Shown here in pieces: positions 46,781 to 58,800 of a stretch of 64,000 nucleotides of DNA. The notes below the pieces were generated by a model, which worked only from the letters and a program-made list of their open reading frames with translations, did not search any database and had not been told where the DNA came from. This DNA comes from Macrosoma leucophasiata (taxonomy: Eukaryota; Arthropoda; Insecta; Lepidoptera; Hedylidae), in the NCBI GenBank assembly GCA_036365455.1, contig JAWQUS010000002.1:8990001-9054000 (forward strand). The letters are read 5' to 3'. Made by a program: the position numbers and the translations under genes. Numbering within the stretch: the first letter of the stretch is position 1; each line of letters starts with the position of its first letter.

Positions 46781-47342
46781 CTTTCTTTTGTTGAGGCTCC
46801 CCGAAATATGAGTAACATTATGCCCATCGTATAATTGATTGAAAATTTTCAATCAATAGATACAAAAAACTGCAATAAACCGTCAGAACATTGGTCTTGA
46901 ATTGTCGTACCTTACATGACATGCTTTTGACAACGAAGGATGGTTGACAGAATAAGTAAATGTGATAATGTAAAATCATGATTTAATTTTTCGTTCCGCC
47001 CCCTAGAAATATTTCTATGTAAAAATCGAACATCTATCCCAATATACTGGAGTGCGTTCCGTCTTACTAAACAGTAACATAACATAACTTTAACTAAAGG
47101 AAAGACTATAGTATCCTGAATACCTAATAATTTGATTTCACACCTTACAGCTTACAGTGCCCGCAGTAACAACGGAACACACCCTTTGTCTTCGTCAAAA
47201 ACAGTGTTGTCAATGCAACGGCAGTTTCCATGTTCTACACGGCTTTTAAGCCAAAAAACATACAATCCAGGACCTTAAATTCTAATGTTTCTTTTTCAAT
47301 TTGTTGTTAATGGTAATTTTACTATCAGTGACACGGCCACCG
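46781..47342. other. Upstream region of receptor 3 without recognisable element
   Basis: AT-rich DNA; I see no exon. It may contain distal promoter sequence of receptor 3. Confidence 0.3.
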
Positions 47343-47350
47343 TATATAAA
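47343..47350 (+). promoter_or_regulatory. Candidate TATA box of receptor 3
   Basis: TATATAAA sits about 365 bp before the receptor 3 start codon. If used, transcription would start near 47375 with a ~340-nt 5' leader that has no splice need. Position-based guess only. Confidence 0.25.
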
Positions 47351-47714
47351 CAGCTTCTTGTAAAGGGCAATTTAAAATTTTCCATTGGCAACACTGGTCA
47401 AAATGTCAAGTAAACAAATTGCGGTAAAGTGTTAAACTGCCAAAGAAAGTTGTCAAACTATCTCCAAAAACAGAAATCGGCTGCTTGAAAGAAAAGTTTC
47501 ATTAATTCCGTTGAGTTTATTTAAGTTGTGTTTAAGAAAACAAAAGGGACAAGAAAAAGTACGAAAGATAACAATGAAATAAAGTTTACGGCGTAAAAAA
47601 CACGCGCTTATGTGGACTGTTCAATGAGTGTAATTCCTGTTTCGATAGTGCATTGTTTTATTCTTCTAAACTACGACTACTTTAAGCAATGATAATATTT
47701 TAAAATCAATAATA

Positions 47715-50700
47715 ATGTGCTTATCAAACTCGAACCTTTTGACAAGAGTAGGTGCAGTATTGATACTACTTTGTGTACAAAGTACTATAGCGGAAGTCGG
47801 CGAAACTGATCTCAACGATTTGTCGGAACAACAAAACTCAGTGAAAATAAATAAATGTTGTGAATCGAACGAACTTATGGTTGACTCTGTATGTAGACTA
47901 GCAGAGCAATACAATGAAAGTGAGTAAGCATTTTTTTTACATATTGGTTGTAGAGATTATGCAAATTACAACAGTGACTCATTGTGAATATATTAGATTT
48001 TTTTTATTAATATAACCTACATCGGGTATTCCAGGTGTGTGGACCCCACAATTTAAGACTGAAGATGGAAAAGATGTAACATTAAAATATTTTAGATATA
48101 TAAATGGAGTACCGGATTGTGCGACAACACAACAAAGACCAATTTATGACTTTGGAAAGTCAGAGGATGAGTATGTAGACAATGCAATTCTGCTTGTTGT
48201 TATTAAAATGCCATGTTTGTATTTCCCCGTCATAAAAAGAGGTACATTTATGAATGCCAGTATACCCAAGTAATGTTTAGTATAATAGTATAATTTGTGG
48301 TGAGCCTATTGGATAATTGTCAATCCACTTCTTTTCAAAAATACTAATGTCATGTACTTCTCAACTTGTAAACAAACTCTGTAGGTACTGTCCTACTACC
48401 ACTTGTTATTTTGGACTCTTTAACAAGTGAAATAAGTTTTATTTCTCAATACATTATTTACTTTACAACATATGCCTATTATGTTACAGACTGAATCTTT
48501 TGTCCGATGGACATCTCCGACATCTGATTCACCATCAGCATAGTTTAGACAATGTCAAAGATGAACTGCAGTTAGCTAATGCATTCAATATACATGAAAC
48601 TATATTAATACCCGATGCAAAGGAGCCATCTTTCTATATTCATGATCAAGATAAATACTGTATGGATAAGGTAAGCATAGGTACATTAGATTTTTATAGT
48701 ACAAATTTGTACAAACTTCTACAACATACGCTTACACTCACAGCCCCACACTAGGTATAAACCTGTGTTGTGGGTGCTGTTGTACACACACAACATGTAC
48801 ACAGACATCCAGACCAAAAACAAATACCAGTAGGCCATACAAATATTTGTCCCGGTGTGAGGATCGAACCTGTGACTCTTCGCATCAAACATCCTCTCAC
48901 ACTGATGGACTAACTGGGTTGTACTCATCAGACATTTCTGTAATTGGTACTTTGCATTTACTTATAGACAAGAACGTAAGTATATGAAGTTGTATTAACA
49001 TTTCAGATATTCATCACAAATACAAATGCATCAGGACAGTATGCTCTAGTGTGTGTCCCTGAAGTTAAAATCAATTGGAAAGACACAAGTATCCTTATGA
49101 AAAAGATACTAAATCCACTATTTCATGCTATAGCCATGGTTCTGTTTTTATTGGTGGCCATAATTTACTTTGTATTACCTACTCTCAGGGATTTAGCTGG
49201 TAATATTATAACAACTATAAATGTCTGCCTCATAGTGAGCCAGGCAGCCGATTTAGTAAGGATTTTTACAGAATTCAGTAATCATGTTAGTTTTATGATT
49301 ACAGGTAAGAATTTCAATAATTTTCACTATTGCTTCATTAATTTAAATCTCTATGTACAAAATGAAATAATGTATAGTAGTCTCACTAAAACTTGAGAAT
49401 GGCTGGACCAATTTGGCTAATTTTAGTTTTGAAATATTCATAGAAGGTAAATGGAGGAGAAAATATGAAGACATTGTAAGGAACATAGTAAAAACAATAA
49501 ATTAATTTTCGCTTACAAGACTAAGTAGTTTGTACAGTAAGCTAATAACTTAATAAAAATTATGTGACCTTTTAGTCTATAGTTTACTGACAATGAAACT
49601 CACTGTTATATTATTACTAGCTGACCTGGCAAACTTTGTATTGCCTCAGAATTAAATAATATGTCAAAGTTTTGATTTATATGGACTATTTGTAATGGAA
49701 AATAAAATTGTGTTTTTTACTATTCCCCTTCAATTTCTTCATATTTTTTTACCTTTACCTTTTTAGTAGAGCCGTTCTTGAGTTTTAGCGAGACTAACAA
49801 ACAGCAATTGTTTTTTTTATATATATAGATAACTAATCTAGAATAGCCTCTCACAGGCATTGAGACCTTTTTTTTGTATATCTGCACACACCATAGCAGT
49901 ATTACTATTAATATGAATTGCATGATGGTTTGCCACTTTACTTGCATAAAGAAAGTCTCCATACCCACAAAGTTAGTCAAATTGTCATCTTTATTATAAC
50001 CGACCCTACAAACTTTGTATTGCCTCAGAATTAAATAATGTGTCAAAGGTTTGATAGATACGAACTATTTGTATAAGAAAATAAAATTGTGGTTTTTACT
50101 GTTTCCCTTCAATTTCTTCATATTTTCTTATTTTTTAAACCTTCCCTGGACTTACAAAAATCATTCAAAACCAATATTATTTAAATCGGTCCAACCGTTC
50201 TCGAGTTTTTGCGAGACTAATGAATAGCAATTGATTTTTATATATATATATAAATCAATTGCTATTCATACTTTTATCTATACATATATATGTATGTATA
50301 GATAAAAGTTCAATTTTATTTATCAAGGAATTATAACATGTATGTGCTTGTTACAGATATTATCTTATACATTAGTTTATTGGGAGCATTCTTTTGGTTA
50401 AATAGTTTCGGATTCTACATCTGGAAGACCTTCAAGTAAGACTTCTTTTGAATATACAATGTTTATAATGGAAAGAACTTTATAATTTTATTCAATATCA
50501 TTGATGTATTGCAATGCAATATTAGTGTATTTTTATGGACTTACTCATACCAAAATTTATACACATTAATATAAAATAAAATCTAGTCTCAGCAGGTGGA
50601 AATATAGATCAAGCTCTAAATAAGTTGCTAAATTACACACACCTTTGAATTTTTGATAATTTGTTTGTAAGAATTACTTTTTAACACTATAAGGTTAAGG

Positions 50701-53502
50701 TTTGACGACCCGGTTAGTCCAGCGGTGCGAAACCGCCGTTGGATTCGAAGGGTCGCGGGTTCGATCCCCGCACCGGAACAAATATTTGTATGACCTACAG
50801 ATATTTGTTTCGGGTCTGGGTGTTTGTGTATGTGTTGTATGTGTACAACGGCACCCACGACACAGGTTTATACCTACTGTGGGGCTGTGAGTATAAGCGT
50901 ATTTTTTTTTATAAGGTCCATTAGGTGGTAATACATGTCATGGCTCCGTAATTTCCAACACAGCCATAACAGCTGAAGTCTCAGAAGTAGCAACACATAA
51001 TATACATTGAAATCCCAGATTTTTAACGTATATCTATCTATAAGCTTACAGTATTGACATTCCATCAATGAGAACCACAGATTGTATACTTGTTTGCCAG
51101 TGTTATATTAAGGATAACATAAAACTAAGATTAATATTAATTACAACTAAGGTTTTCATACACTACTTATATATTCTAGAGAATTTCTATTCTATAGAAA
51201 TTAATTCTACAATTCAGAATTTCATGTGTTTTTAGGTCAAGGAATGTCTTTCTGCGTGTGACAGATGTCCGCAAATATTGCTACTATTCAAGTGTGGTGT
51301 GGTCCAGTGTCGTGCTAATGGCCGCCATGGCTATATGTGCACACTTTCTTCTTGACACTGCTGGCACTAACCCATTACGGAAATCGCGCACACAATTTTC
51401 ATCGTCTATCCTCATAGATGATGTTGAACAAGAGACTATAGGTAAGACGTAAACATAATATCTTTATTTATTAATATATTTTATTTTTATCAATTTAATT
51501 TATCATCTCATTTACAGTTGTCATGTAGTATTACTTATTCCACTCTCTTAGAACATGTATAAGCATAGCATGGTTCGGCGAATGCGATGTATTCTTTTTT
51601 TGATAGTACAAACTTATTTATAATTTTCATTGAAAAAGGTTTTGGGTTATGAATATTATTGATTGTAATATTTATAACAAAAAAATAGGACATATTTTAT
51701 TTATGATATTTGATATTATACGACATTATCTTCGAGAAGGTTATAATTATTCGGAGAAATGATAAAAATATGGCATTTCAGATTATGAATTAAATTGTAT
51801 GTATGTTCACGCCAAGTCCCTTACCACATGGTATAAAACAAAGTCGCTTCCTCCTGTCTATCTGTCCCTATGTATGCTAAACTACGCAACAGATTTTGAT
51901 GCGGTTTTTTAACAGATTTTCATTTAAAGTGGTCTAAGAGAAAAGTAGAGAGATTATGTATAATATAATAATAATGCATAATATAGTAGAGGAACACTGT
52001 TGCTTTTAGAGGTTTCTAAAGTGAATTAACACACTTTTTGCGCTGGATCCCGAAATAGGTCAAAAGAATATAACAACAGTATTGTACACTAACACCCTAT
52101 TCTAAGACGTTACTCGAAACATTCCGTGACTCACACTCAGCTTGAGATATTTTATGAGGACACCTCGAAATCCATATTGTTAGTTGTATTTTGACAGTAA
52201 CTCATGTTGTACGGATTATCATAGATAATTCACAAAGTCTTGAAAATCTATTTTTGTTGAAAAATATGGTATTTAATTATATTTCCAGACCGATCCGACA
52301 CGAAAAACTTATTGAGCGCAAGAATATAGCGCAAATGTAAATACTCCTAGAGTTTGACAATGGCTTTCTTACCTCAAATGGAGGCAGAATGTCGAGTTGA
52401 TGTTATTAGTTACTACTAAGAATACCAATCCCCTTGAGTAAGATTGAGTTAAGGTCGAGGTTACGACTTAGAATATGGGTGTTAAAGGGTTCTTTTCGAG
52501 ACTAGGTCAGTATTGTTATAATTAATTAAGATTGATAAATCATATTTTCTTTTCAGGGTGGCTTGGTATTGCAATATTCTTTACACCAGTTGCATTTACT
52601 ATAATATTCAACATATTTTTTTACATAACGACTTTAAATGTCATTAAAAGGATAAACATTTATGGCAGAATACACTATAAACTAAAAGGATGGTATGTAT
52701 AGTATGAATGTATGTATTTTTAAAAATTCAATAGTTCATTCAACACATTTGTTATAAACATTAGAGAATGTTGCATAACATTTGTTATCTCAAATTTTTT
52801 AAATAAATTGTAACAAAATCTATAAGATGCTAAATAATATAGAATATAATATAGATGCGAAATAATATAAAACAATTAAAATCTATAAGCTGTTATAAAG
52901 TCACTTATACTACTTCATCATATATAACAAAATGTTATACAGCTAATGACAAGACAATATAACAAATGTTAACTAAAATATAAAAAATATAAATTTGTTG
53001 TATAATATCATTTTTCTATTTAGAGTCACTACCAGTTTTCTCGAAAGGCAGACCCAAACTGATAGTTGCTGAACGTTATATTACAATGTTATGGGTGGGA
53101 GTGATTGTAATATTCTTAACATGTTAAAGTATGATATACGTTCTAATGTTACACTCTGTTATAAAATGTCATCGTGCTACACAATGTTATAGAACTGCTG
53201 TGTAGGAGCACATATTTAACATAAACTTTTGTTTATATTTCAGCTTCGACTTATTTCTGCAGCTATTCCTCATCATGACAATAGCATGGCTGTTTCTTTT
53301 ATTGTCATGGCTTAATTTTGATGGTTTAATATACGCACACATAGTAGTGAATCTACTGCAAGCCATACTAATATTCTATGTGTGTGTAGTGAGACAGTCA
53401 CATGTTACATTTTTACTAAGAAAGAGCTGTTGCTATGCCGAACCTATACCTACTGCAGAATGGGGCGATGAGATGACGCATATGAATGGTGGTAACTATT
53501 GA
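47715..53502 (+). CDS. Methuselah-like GPCR 3 (diverged)
   Basis: Eight exons: 47715-47919, 48035-48269, 48490-48670, 49007-49304, 50357-50435, 51236-51441, 52557-52692 and 53244-53502 (TGA). All phases match, giving 532 aa. A signal peptide (LLTRVGAVLILLCVQSTIA) is followed by a ~210-residue ectodomain with CC at the start (INKCCESNELMVDSVCRL), KYFRYINGVPDC and a late YALVCVPE strand. Seven TM segments follow: HAIAMVLFLLVAIIYFVLP, VCLIVSQAADLVRIF, ILYISLLGAFFWLNSFGFYI, VVWSSVVLMAAMAICAHFL, FFTPVAFTIIFNIFFYI, LFLIMTIAWLFLLLSWL and VVNLLQAILIFYVCVV. Its TM5-7 exon structure resembles the other two receptors. It lacks the pre-TM3 cysteine and the PG-G..CWF loop-2 motif. It probably belongs to an Mth-like subfamily outside the mth/mth2 group (such as Mth-like 1 or 5); not assigned. 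Confidence 0.9.
48723..48926 (-). repeat. tRNA-derived SINE (family D), reverse
   Basis: On the minus strand: TTAGTCCATCAGTGTGAGAG (A box region), CACAGGTTCGATCCTCACAC (B box), ACAAATATTTGTATGGCCTA, and an end GTGAGTGTAAGCGTA. Same family as 50705-50888 and 61494-61650. Intronic in receptor 3. Confidence 0.75.
49617..49830 (-). mobile_element. Helitron-like element
   Basis: It begins ACTAGCTGACCTGGCAAACT (reverse of ..CAGCTAG|T) and ends ..TTTTATATATATAGATA (reverse of a TCTATATATATAAAA start). It is paralogous to 50002-50255 (shared TTGTATTGCCTCAGAATTAA, CCCTTCAATTTCTTCATATT). Confidence 0.55.
50002..50309 (-). mobile_element. Second Helitron-like copy ending in two abutting palindromes
   Basis: The body is homologous to 49617-49830. 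At its right edge lie a near-perfect 50-bp palindrome (50220-50269; 18-bp arms ATGAATAGCAATTGATTT) and, immediately next to it, a second one (50270-50309; 17-bp arms ACTTTTATCTATACATA, 6-nt loop). Confidence 0.6.
50705..50888 (+). repeat. tRNA-derived SINE (family D)
   Basis: A box GGTTAGTCCAGCGG, B box GGGTTCGATCCCCGC, then a unique body (AACAAATATTTGTATGACCT, ACAACGGCACCCACGACACA) and tail GTGAGTATAAGCGTATTTTT. The tRNA-like part lacks a pairing acceptor stem. Confidence 0.8.
52090..52484. mobile_element. MITE with TAACACCC..TTCTAAG termini
   Basis: Left TAACACCCTATTCTAAGACG and right CGACTTAGAATATGGGTGTTA are inverted, extending loosely inward (TTACTCGAA / TTGAGTAAG). No ORF. Located in an intron of receptor 3. 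Confidence 0.6.
52693..53243. other. Receptor 3 last intron, TGTTATA-rich
   Basis: The AT-rich sequence repeats AACA-TTTGTTAT and AATGTTATA motifs in both orientations, suggesting a decayed MITE. No exon. Confidence 0.35.
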
Positions 53503-53763
53503 TTGCATCCACTAATAATTATTTTAAAAAAAGAATCTCATAACACTTATGCTTTATGCAAAAACAAAAGAGAGTATTCCATTAAACACTGCACATCATT
53601 AGGATTATACGTATTGATATTGTTATACACCTACATAGTTTCTATGAATGTATTCTTATGAATATAAGTGCATTTTGTGTAATGTTTGTGCCTTAAAAGG
53701 TAATTGCAATGTTGTGTAGATGGCAGTAAATTATTATATTGCTTGTTACGAATATTTGGTACA

Positions 53764-53769
53764 AATAAA
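53764..53769 (+). promoter_or_regulatory. Candidate polyadenylation signal of receptor 3
   Basis: AATAAA lies about 260 bp after the stop at 53502; a second is near 53977. Confidence 0.45.
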
Positions 53770-54159
53770 AAATACAAGTTAAGAAGACATATCAACATAA
53801 TTTGTGATTTTAAATTTATATTAAAAAATGCTCACTGAGGATACTTAATTCTTTTGATATATTATTTTTTATTTAAAAAAACTGCACCAATTTATTAATC
53901 ACGAATTTAGACTACATTAGATTACTATTATTAATTAATGACTAAGGATTAAAATTGCTATGCCATGACAATGAAATAAATATTATTATTAAATGGATCT
54001 GATACGAAATCTTTATAGTTATAAGATTTATGCCATGTGTATTAAATTTATATCAACAACTATATATACGAATATTGACGTTTTGTATGTACTATTTTCG
54101 ACATAACTGTTGCACATTATTAAGCACAGAGTGGAGATCCTGCGCATCCGTCACTTATG

Positions 54160-54310
54160 GCAGAATAAAATGTCCACCAATCAGTCGAGTGACGCGTTAG
54201 CGCGGGCAAAGATCGAATCACGACTTGCGGTTATGACGCGTCGCGCAAACGTAGCGCGATTGGCCAATCATTGTATCGATATGATTTACTTCATACCACC
54301 AATGGTCAAC
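54160..54310. other. CpG-rich island with CCAAT-type motifs
   Basis: About 120 bp with many CG dinucleotides (GACGCGTTAGCGCG, GACGCGTCGCGC) in AT-rich surroundings. It is bounded by ACCAATCAG and GATTGGCCAATCA. It resembles a promoter or a CpG-preserving repeat. An 80-codon open frame crosses it but shows no recognisable protein. Confidence 0.3.
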
Positions 54311-54444
54311 GCTCTGATTCATATATTAATATGGGCATTAATTAATTTGTAATATTTTGTGTAGACATTCTTTAGTTCTTTAAAAGCTGTAATATGAAAC
54401 GCCTGTTATATCTTAATCAGATTAGACACTAATGTAGACAGCTT

Positions 54445-54725
54445 TTTACTGGTGGTAGAGCTCCAGTGACGGAGCTCGCGGGCGTAGGCACTATCTCATT
54501 ACCTAATATACTTGCCGCTTAATGGTAGTGTTCACTATCGTGTTCCGGTCAGGTGGTAATGTACGGCCCTGTAACTTCCGGCACAGAGGCATAACACCTT
54601 AGGCCTCAGTAGTTGTAACGCATCTATATTTCGACCTTGATCCTTGTGTGGGTGTCTATAGGCTGTAGTCATCACTTAACATCAATGTGAAATGCATGCT
54701 TGTTTGCCACTTCTATTACATTAAA
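54445..54725 (-). repeat. Family A copy, near full length
   Basis: Reverse of 34048-34330: TACTGGTGGTAGAGCTCCAG, CTTGCCGCTTAATGGTAGTG, GTGTCTATAGGCTGTAGTCA, GCATGCTTGTTTGCCACTTC. Confidence 0.8.
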
Positions 54726-55891
54726 AAAAAGCCATAGGTTATGTAGTATTTAAGAATTGTATTATAATATAAGACTGTATTTTATTTTAGTAAATAAATC
54801 GAAACAAAGAGCTGTTTGTCCGTCTTTAAAATAATGTAGACAAAATTCCAAATATAAGCTACAATTAATTGGTTAGTGACACAGAAATATTACTGTTCTA
54901 TGACACTCATATCGCTCTCTGGCACTTATATATGTATCTATACGCCAAGTCCCTTATGGAGTAGGCAGAGTGTGCAGCGCCAGATGTCTGGCAATTACAA
55001 GTATTATAATAGTATTTAAATAATCAACTAATTTATAACCACATTTTTGTGATTATTATGTATTTTTACGTATATATATTCTCGAATATTGTTTTGTATT
55101 GATTTACACCACCTATATTTTTTGTATTTGTTTTATTAAATAAAGTATAAACAAAATAATCTATGTTAGTTGTGTTTTTAATTGCATTCTATTTCCTCCG
55201 GTATGATAGAACGTTTTACTTTGTCAATTTGTGTTTTAGATCTTTGACTTGACAATTGAATGTTAGTAAATGTATGTAGTAGAAAATGAGACACTATATT
55301 TAATGTGCCATATAATTTTCTTAGGAATAGTAGGTATATATTTATGAGAAAACGATCAATGTCGATAGTTCTGGGTTCAAAGTAAAATTTCTAGAAATTA
55401 CATGTGAATCAAAAATATATTTCCTATACTAAAATATAGCAAATTGTTATTAAGATTCTCATATAAAGTTTAGGTTATTTTTGACAGAATTAATATAGAA
55501 GTAAACATGCAATTTTTAAACGTAAAAGGTGTAGTACAGGATAATGAATTTTAAAGTTGCTTCTAAAACGACATTTCTATTCGACTCTGCGTGAATTCTT
55601 ACGTATTCGCGAGCAACACTCATTGAAAGTATTATAATTATAAGTAGGTATATATTACGTATCGCTAGTATTAGCGAAGTATTTCTTCCCACTTCCCACC
55701 TTTCCATTTTTGCTACAAGCCCTTAATTAGAGGTCAAATTCTGCTAAATCGGGTCACACTGATCCTTAGGCCAGTTGACCCAATATCACACAAGAGACAG
55801 TGCACTTGTAGAGCTGTCAGTTGTAATCCCGTGGACTATGGAGATATGGCCATTTGTCCTATTTTATCTCATTTTTTATCTAGGCACTGAC
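54726..55891. other. AT-rich DNA between receptor 3 and Aquarius
   Basis: It holds a family B fragment (54943-54990) and otherwise AT-rich sequence. I found no further Aquarius exon here on the minus strand. Confidence 0.45.
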
Positions 55892-58800
55892 CTGAGAAAA
55901 AAGTTGTCCTTCGGGTCTCTGCGTGAGTGGAGCTAGTTGACAGCGGACCACGAGGTGGCAGTCATCCATCACGGTGTTGAAGAAGCGGCGGGTAGGTAAC
56001 AACGCCTCCAAGTCGATCATTAGCTCAAGGAAACGCTCGCAGTACCTGTGAATACAACGTGTTTAGTTGCTGTGGGGTCTCTCATAAAATCTCGGTAAAA
56101 TAAGCTTTATTTGACCCCTCCCATTGTCACCCCGTGTCACACTATCAGTGACCCCCCCTAAAAATTGTCACAAAAAGTAAGACACGCCTGACATTTTTTA
56201 AAATTAATAGTAGTTTATCGAAATATTTTAATGAACTGCGAACGTCACGTTGCCGTGACGTCACACACACACGTCGACTTTTCGACGTCCCGCCCGATTT
56301 TCCCGCCCCATACAACCTCCTCCCCTCTTATGGGCGACATTGGGTATTCTCTACGTGCTACGCACACAGGTGCACGTGTAAATAAACAAGACACGTAACT
56401 GATTGATGTCTGTGTAATAGAGACCAAATTAAGCGTTTGTATGGAATTTTGGCGGAGTATCCGCGGTGTGCCTTCTTTCCCCCCTGTTACATTTTATCAC
56501 GCTCAGCGAGACCCCTCCCTTCTTGTATGCGAACTTATTTTATAAACGGCCCCTGTGAAAAAAACTCCGGCGCCATATTTTTTACCATCTAATCGGACAA
56601 AATTGGGTTGAAAACTACCATTTAATGATTATGATGATAATGAAATAGTTAAGTTAACAATAATTTACCTAACAGCATCGGCGTTCAAGTCACCGGTTTC
56701 CGGCAAACTCTCCAATATCCCCATGAACTTTATCATGAGCTTCTGCAAGTATCTTCGCTCCCAACTCAGTTTTTCTAATAGCTCTGGTTTATCCTTTTTC
56801 TGAATAGCCCGCCAATATTTCCGCCATTTTGGAACAGCTTTGAACTCCTGATTTCTCCTACCTGATGGGATTGAAAAAAAAATATATTTGTAAATAGTAA
56901 ATCTTGGCTTTTCAGCAGCGGTCTGCTCTGGTTACCTATGAGTTATATAAAAACACAAACCTTCTTGCAAACTGATCCACATGCTGAGCGACACGAGCCT
57001 TTTGACCTGGTCCCTACACAACTGCACCTCCATGCTGCCGAAGCAATGGTTGAGGAACAGCAGTAACGCGGTCTGCTCGCGCATGTTGCGGCTTGTCTGG
57101 TCCTCAGCAACACTGGCACGTAATACTTGCTCGAAGAACGCCGGGAACTGCTCGGGTTTTTTTAGGAACGCCTGCAAAAAAGTGCGAATACATTCGATTT
57201 AGTCTTTGACCGGGTTTATCTTTAAGCCCAAGTGATGACTTTCTTGCAAAGAGCTTTTTTTTTCACTCACTGCTTTTTAATTAATTTTAAATTTAATTAT
57301 TCATTCTCTCAAACCGGGAGTTATTTGAATGGAAATAATGTCTCAATAGTATTTTTTACGCAATAAGTGTCTTGTTTTCGATCTTAGCATACGCCGGCGT
57401 TATGAAAACGCGTTGTTTCATCTTTTTTTTTATGTAAAAAAGGTGGCAAACAATCATGCAGTTCATATTTATGTTAAGTGATGACTGCTGCCTATAGACA
57501 CTAACATAAAGACCAGAGGTCAAAATGCAGATGCGTTGCCACCCCTGAGACCTTAGTTGTTATGTATGTGTGACAAGTTATTATCTCGCCAGCTCTGCTG
57601 TACAGCAAAAATGCCTCCAACGCTCAGAGAGACCATCTGGCGAAACAAATTATTAAATTGACCTCTTAGAAAATGAACTTACTTGCCAAGCAGGAACCCT
57701 TTCTCGGAACTTTTCGTTAATCATGACGATGATGGACATCATATGAGAGTGCGACGCGCGTCCCGCCTCGTAGTGCGGCCACAGGTAGTTCTCCAAATAT
57801 TGCGAGAACTCCAGCATCATTATACGCCGAACTGAAAAACTGTTGAGAACAATGTTAAAAATCTATTACATCAGCAAAATTAACAGACGGTTCTGATCTC
57901 ATAAATAGTAGACGAATGTTTAAAGCATAACTTCGTGTTTATATTTGTTTTTTGATAGAGCTCCAGGTAGCTAGAGTAGAGCTTTGGTATTAGTGACGGA
58001 GCTTGCGAGCGCCGGCACCACCGCATTACTTAATCTACTTGCCGTTAAATGGCAATGTTCAGCATGTGCCAGCCTGGTGGGAACCTGTAATTTCAGACTC
58101 AGAGGCAAAACAACTTAGGCTTCAGGAGTGGTAGTTCTTATGTAGATGTTTATTGGCTACAGTATTCACTTACCAAATGTGAACTGTGAGATTGTTTGCC
58201 ACTTCATAACATAAAAAAAATATCTGCCTACCCCAGAGGAATGCATTAATATACATCCATACAACAACAAATACTATATTCTATTCCATCACTTCCATTT
58301 ATAAAATTGTATAATTGTTGGCAGATGTTTTATTATAGGTTTGAGTCTGTTGATGACATTCATCGGACACATTACCAAACTTTATGGATGTCAGCCTCTT
58401 ATCCTTTAGAAAAAGGTTCAATCTGAGGATCAAAGCTAGTACCTCATGCCTACAGCCAGTGGACTGCTATCACTAAGCCACAAAAGCAGTTAAATCATTA
58501 AAGAACGCTTAAAGAACAAAATATTTTGCCTATTTAAAAAACATTTATTTGCATTCAAATTTAATTTAGGAGCAAATTCACAGAATGCTTAAAAAAAAAA
58601 CATAATTAAACCTATCAATATGTATAATATTAAGTGTGCAATGTATTCATTATCAATATATCAAAATGTATAAATAATAATATATTTATACAAAAAATTA
58701 AAATATTTGATAAATAAAGAACATTAAGATCTCCCTGTAGTGTATTTTAAAATGAAACCACTATTTAAAGCTGGCAAATTTTTAGAAAAATAAACAGGTC

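Noticed and set aside
50705..50780. Functional tRNA gene
   Set aside because: The tRNA-like part continues into a repeated body found also at 48723-48926 and 61494-61650; it is a SINE head.
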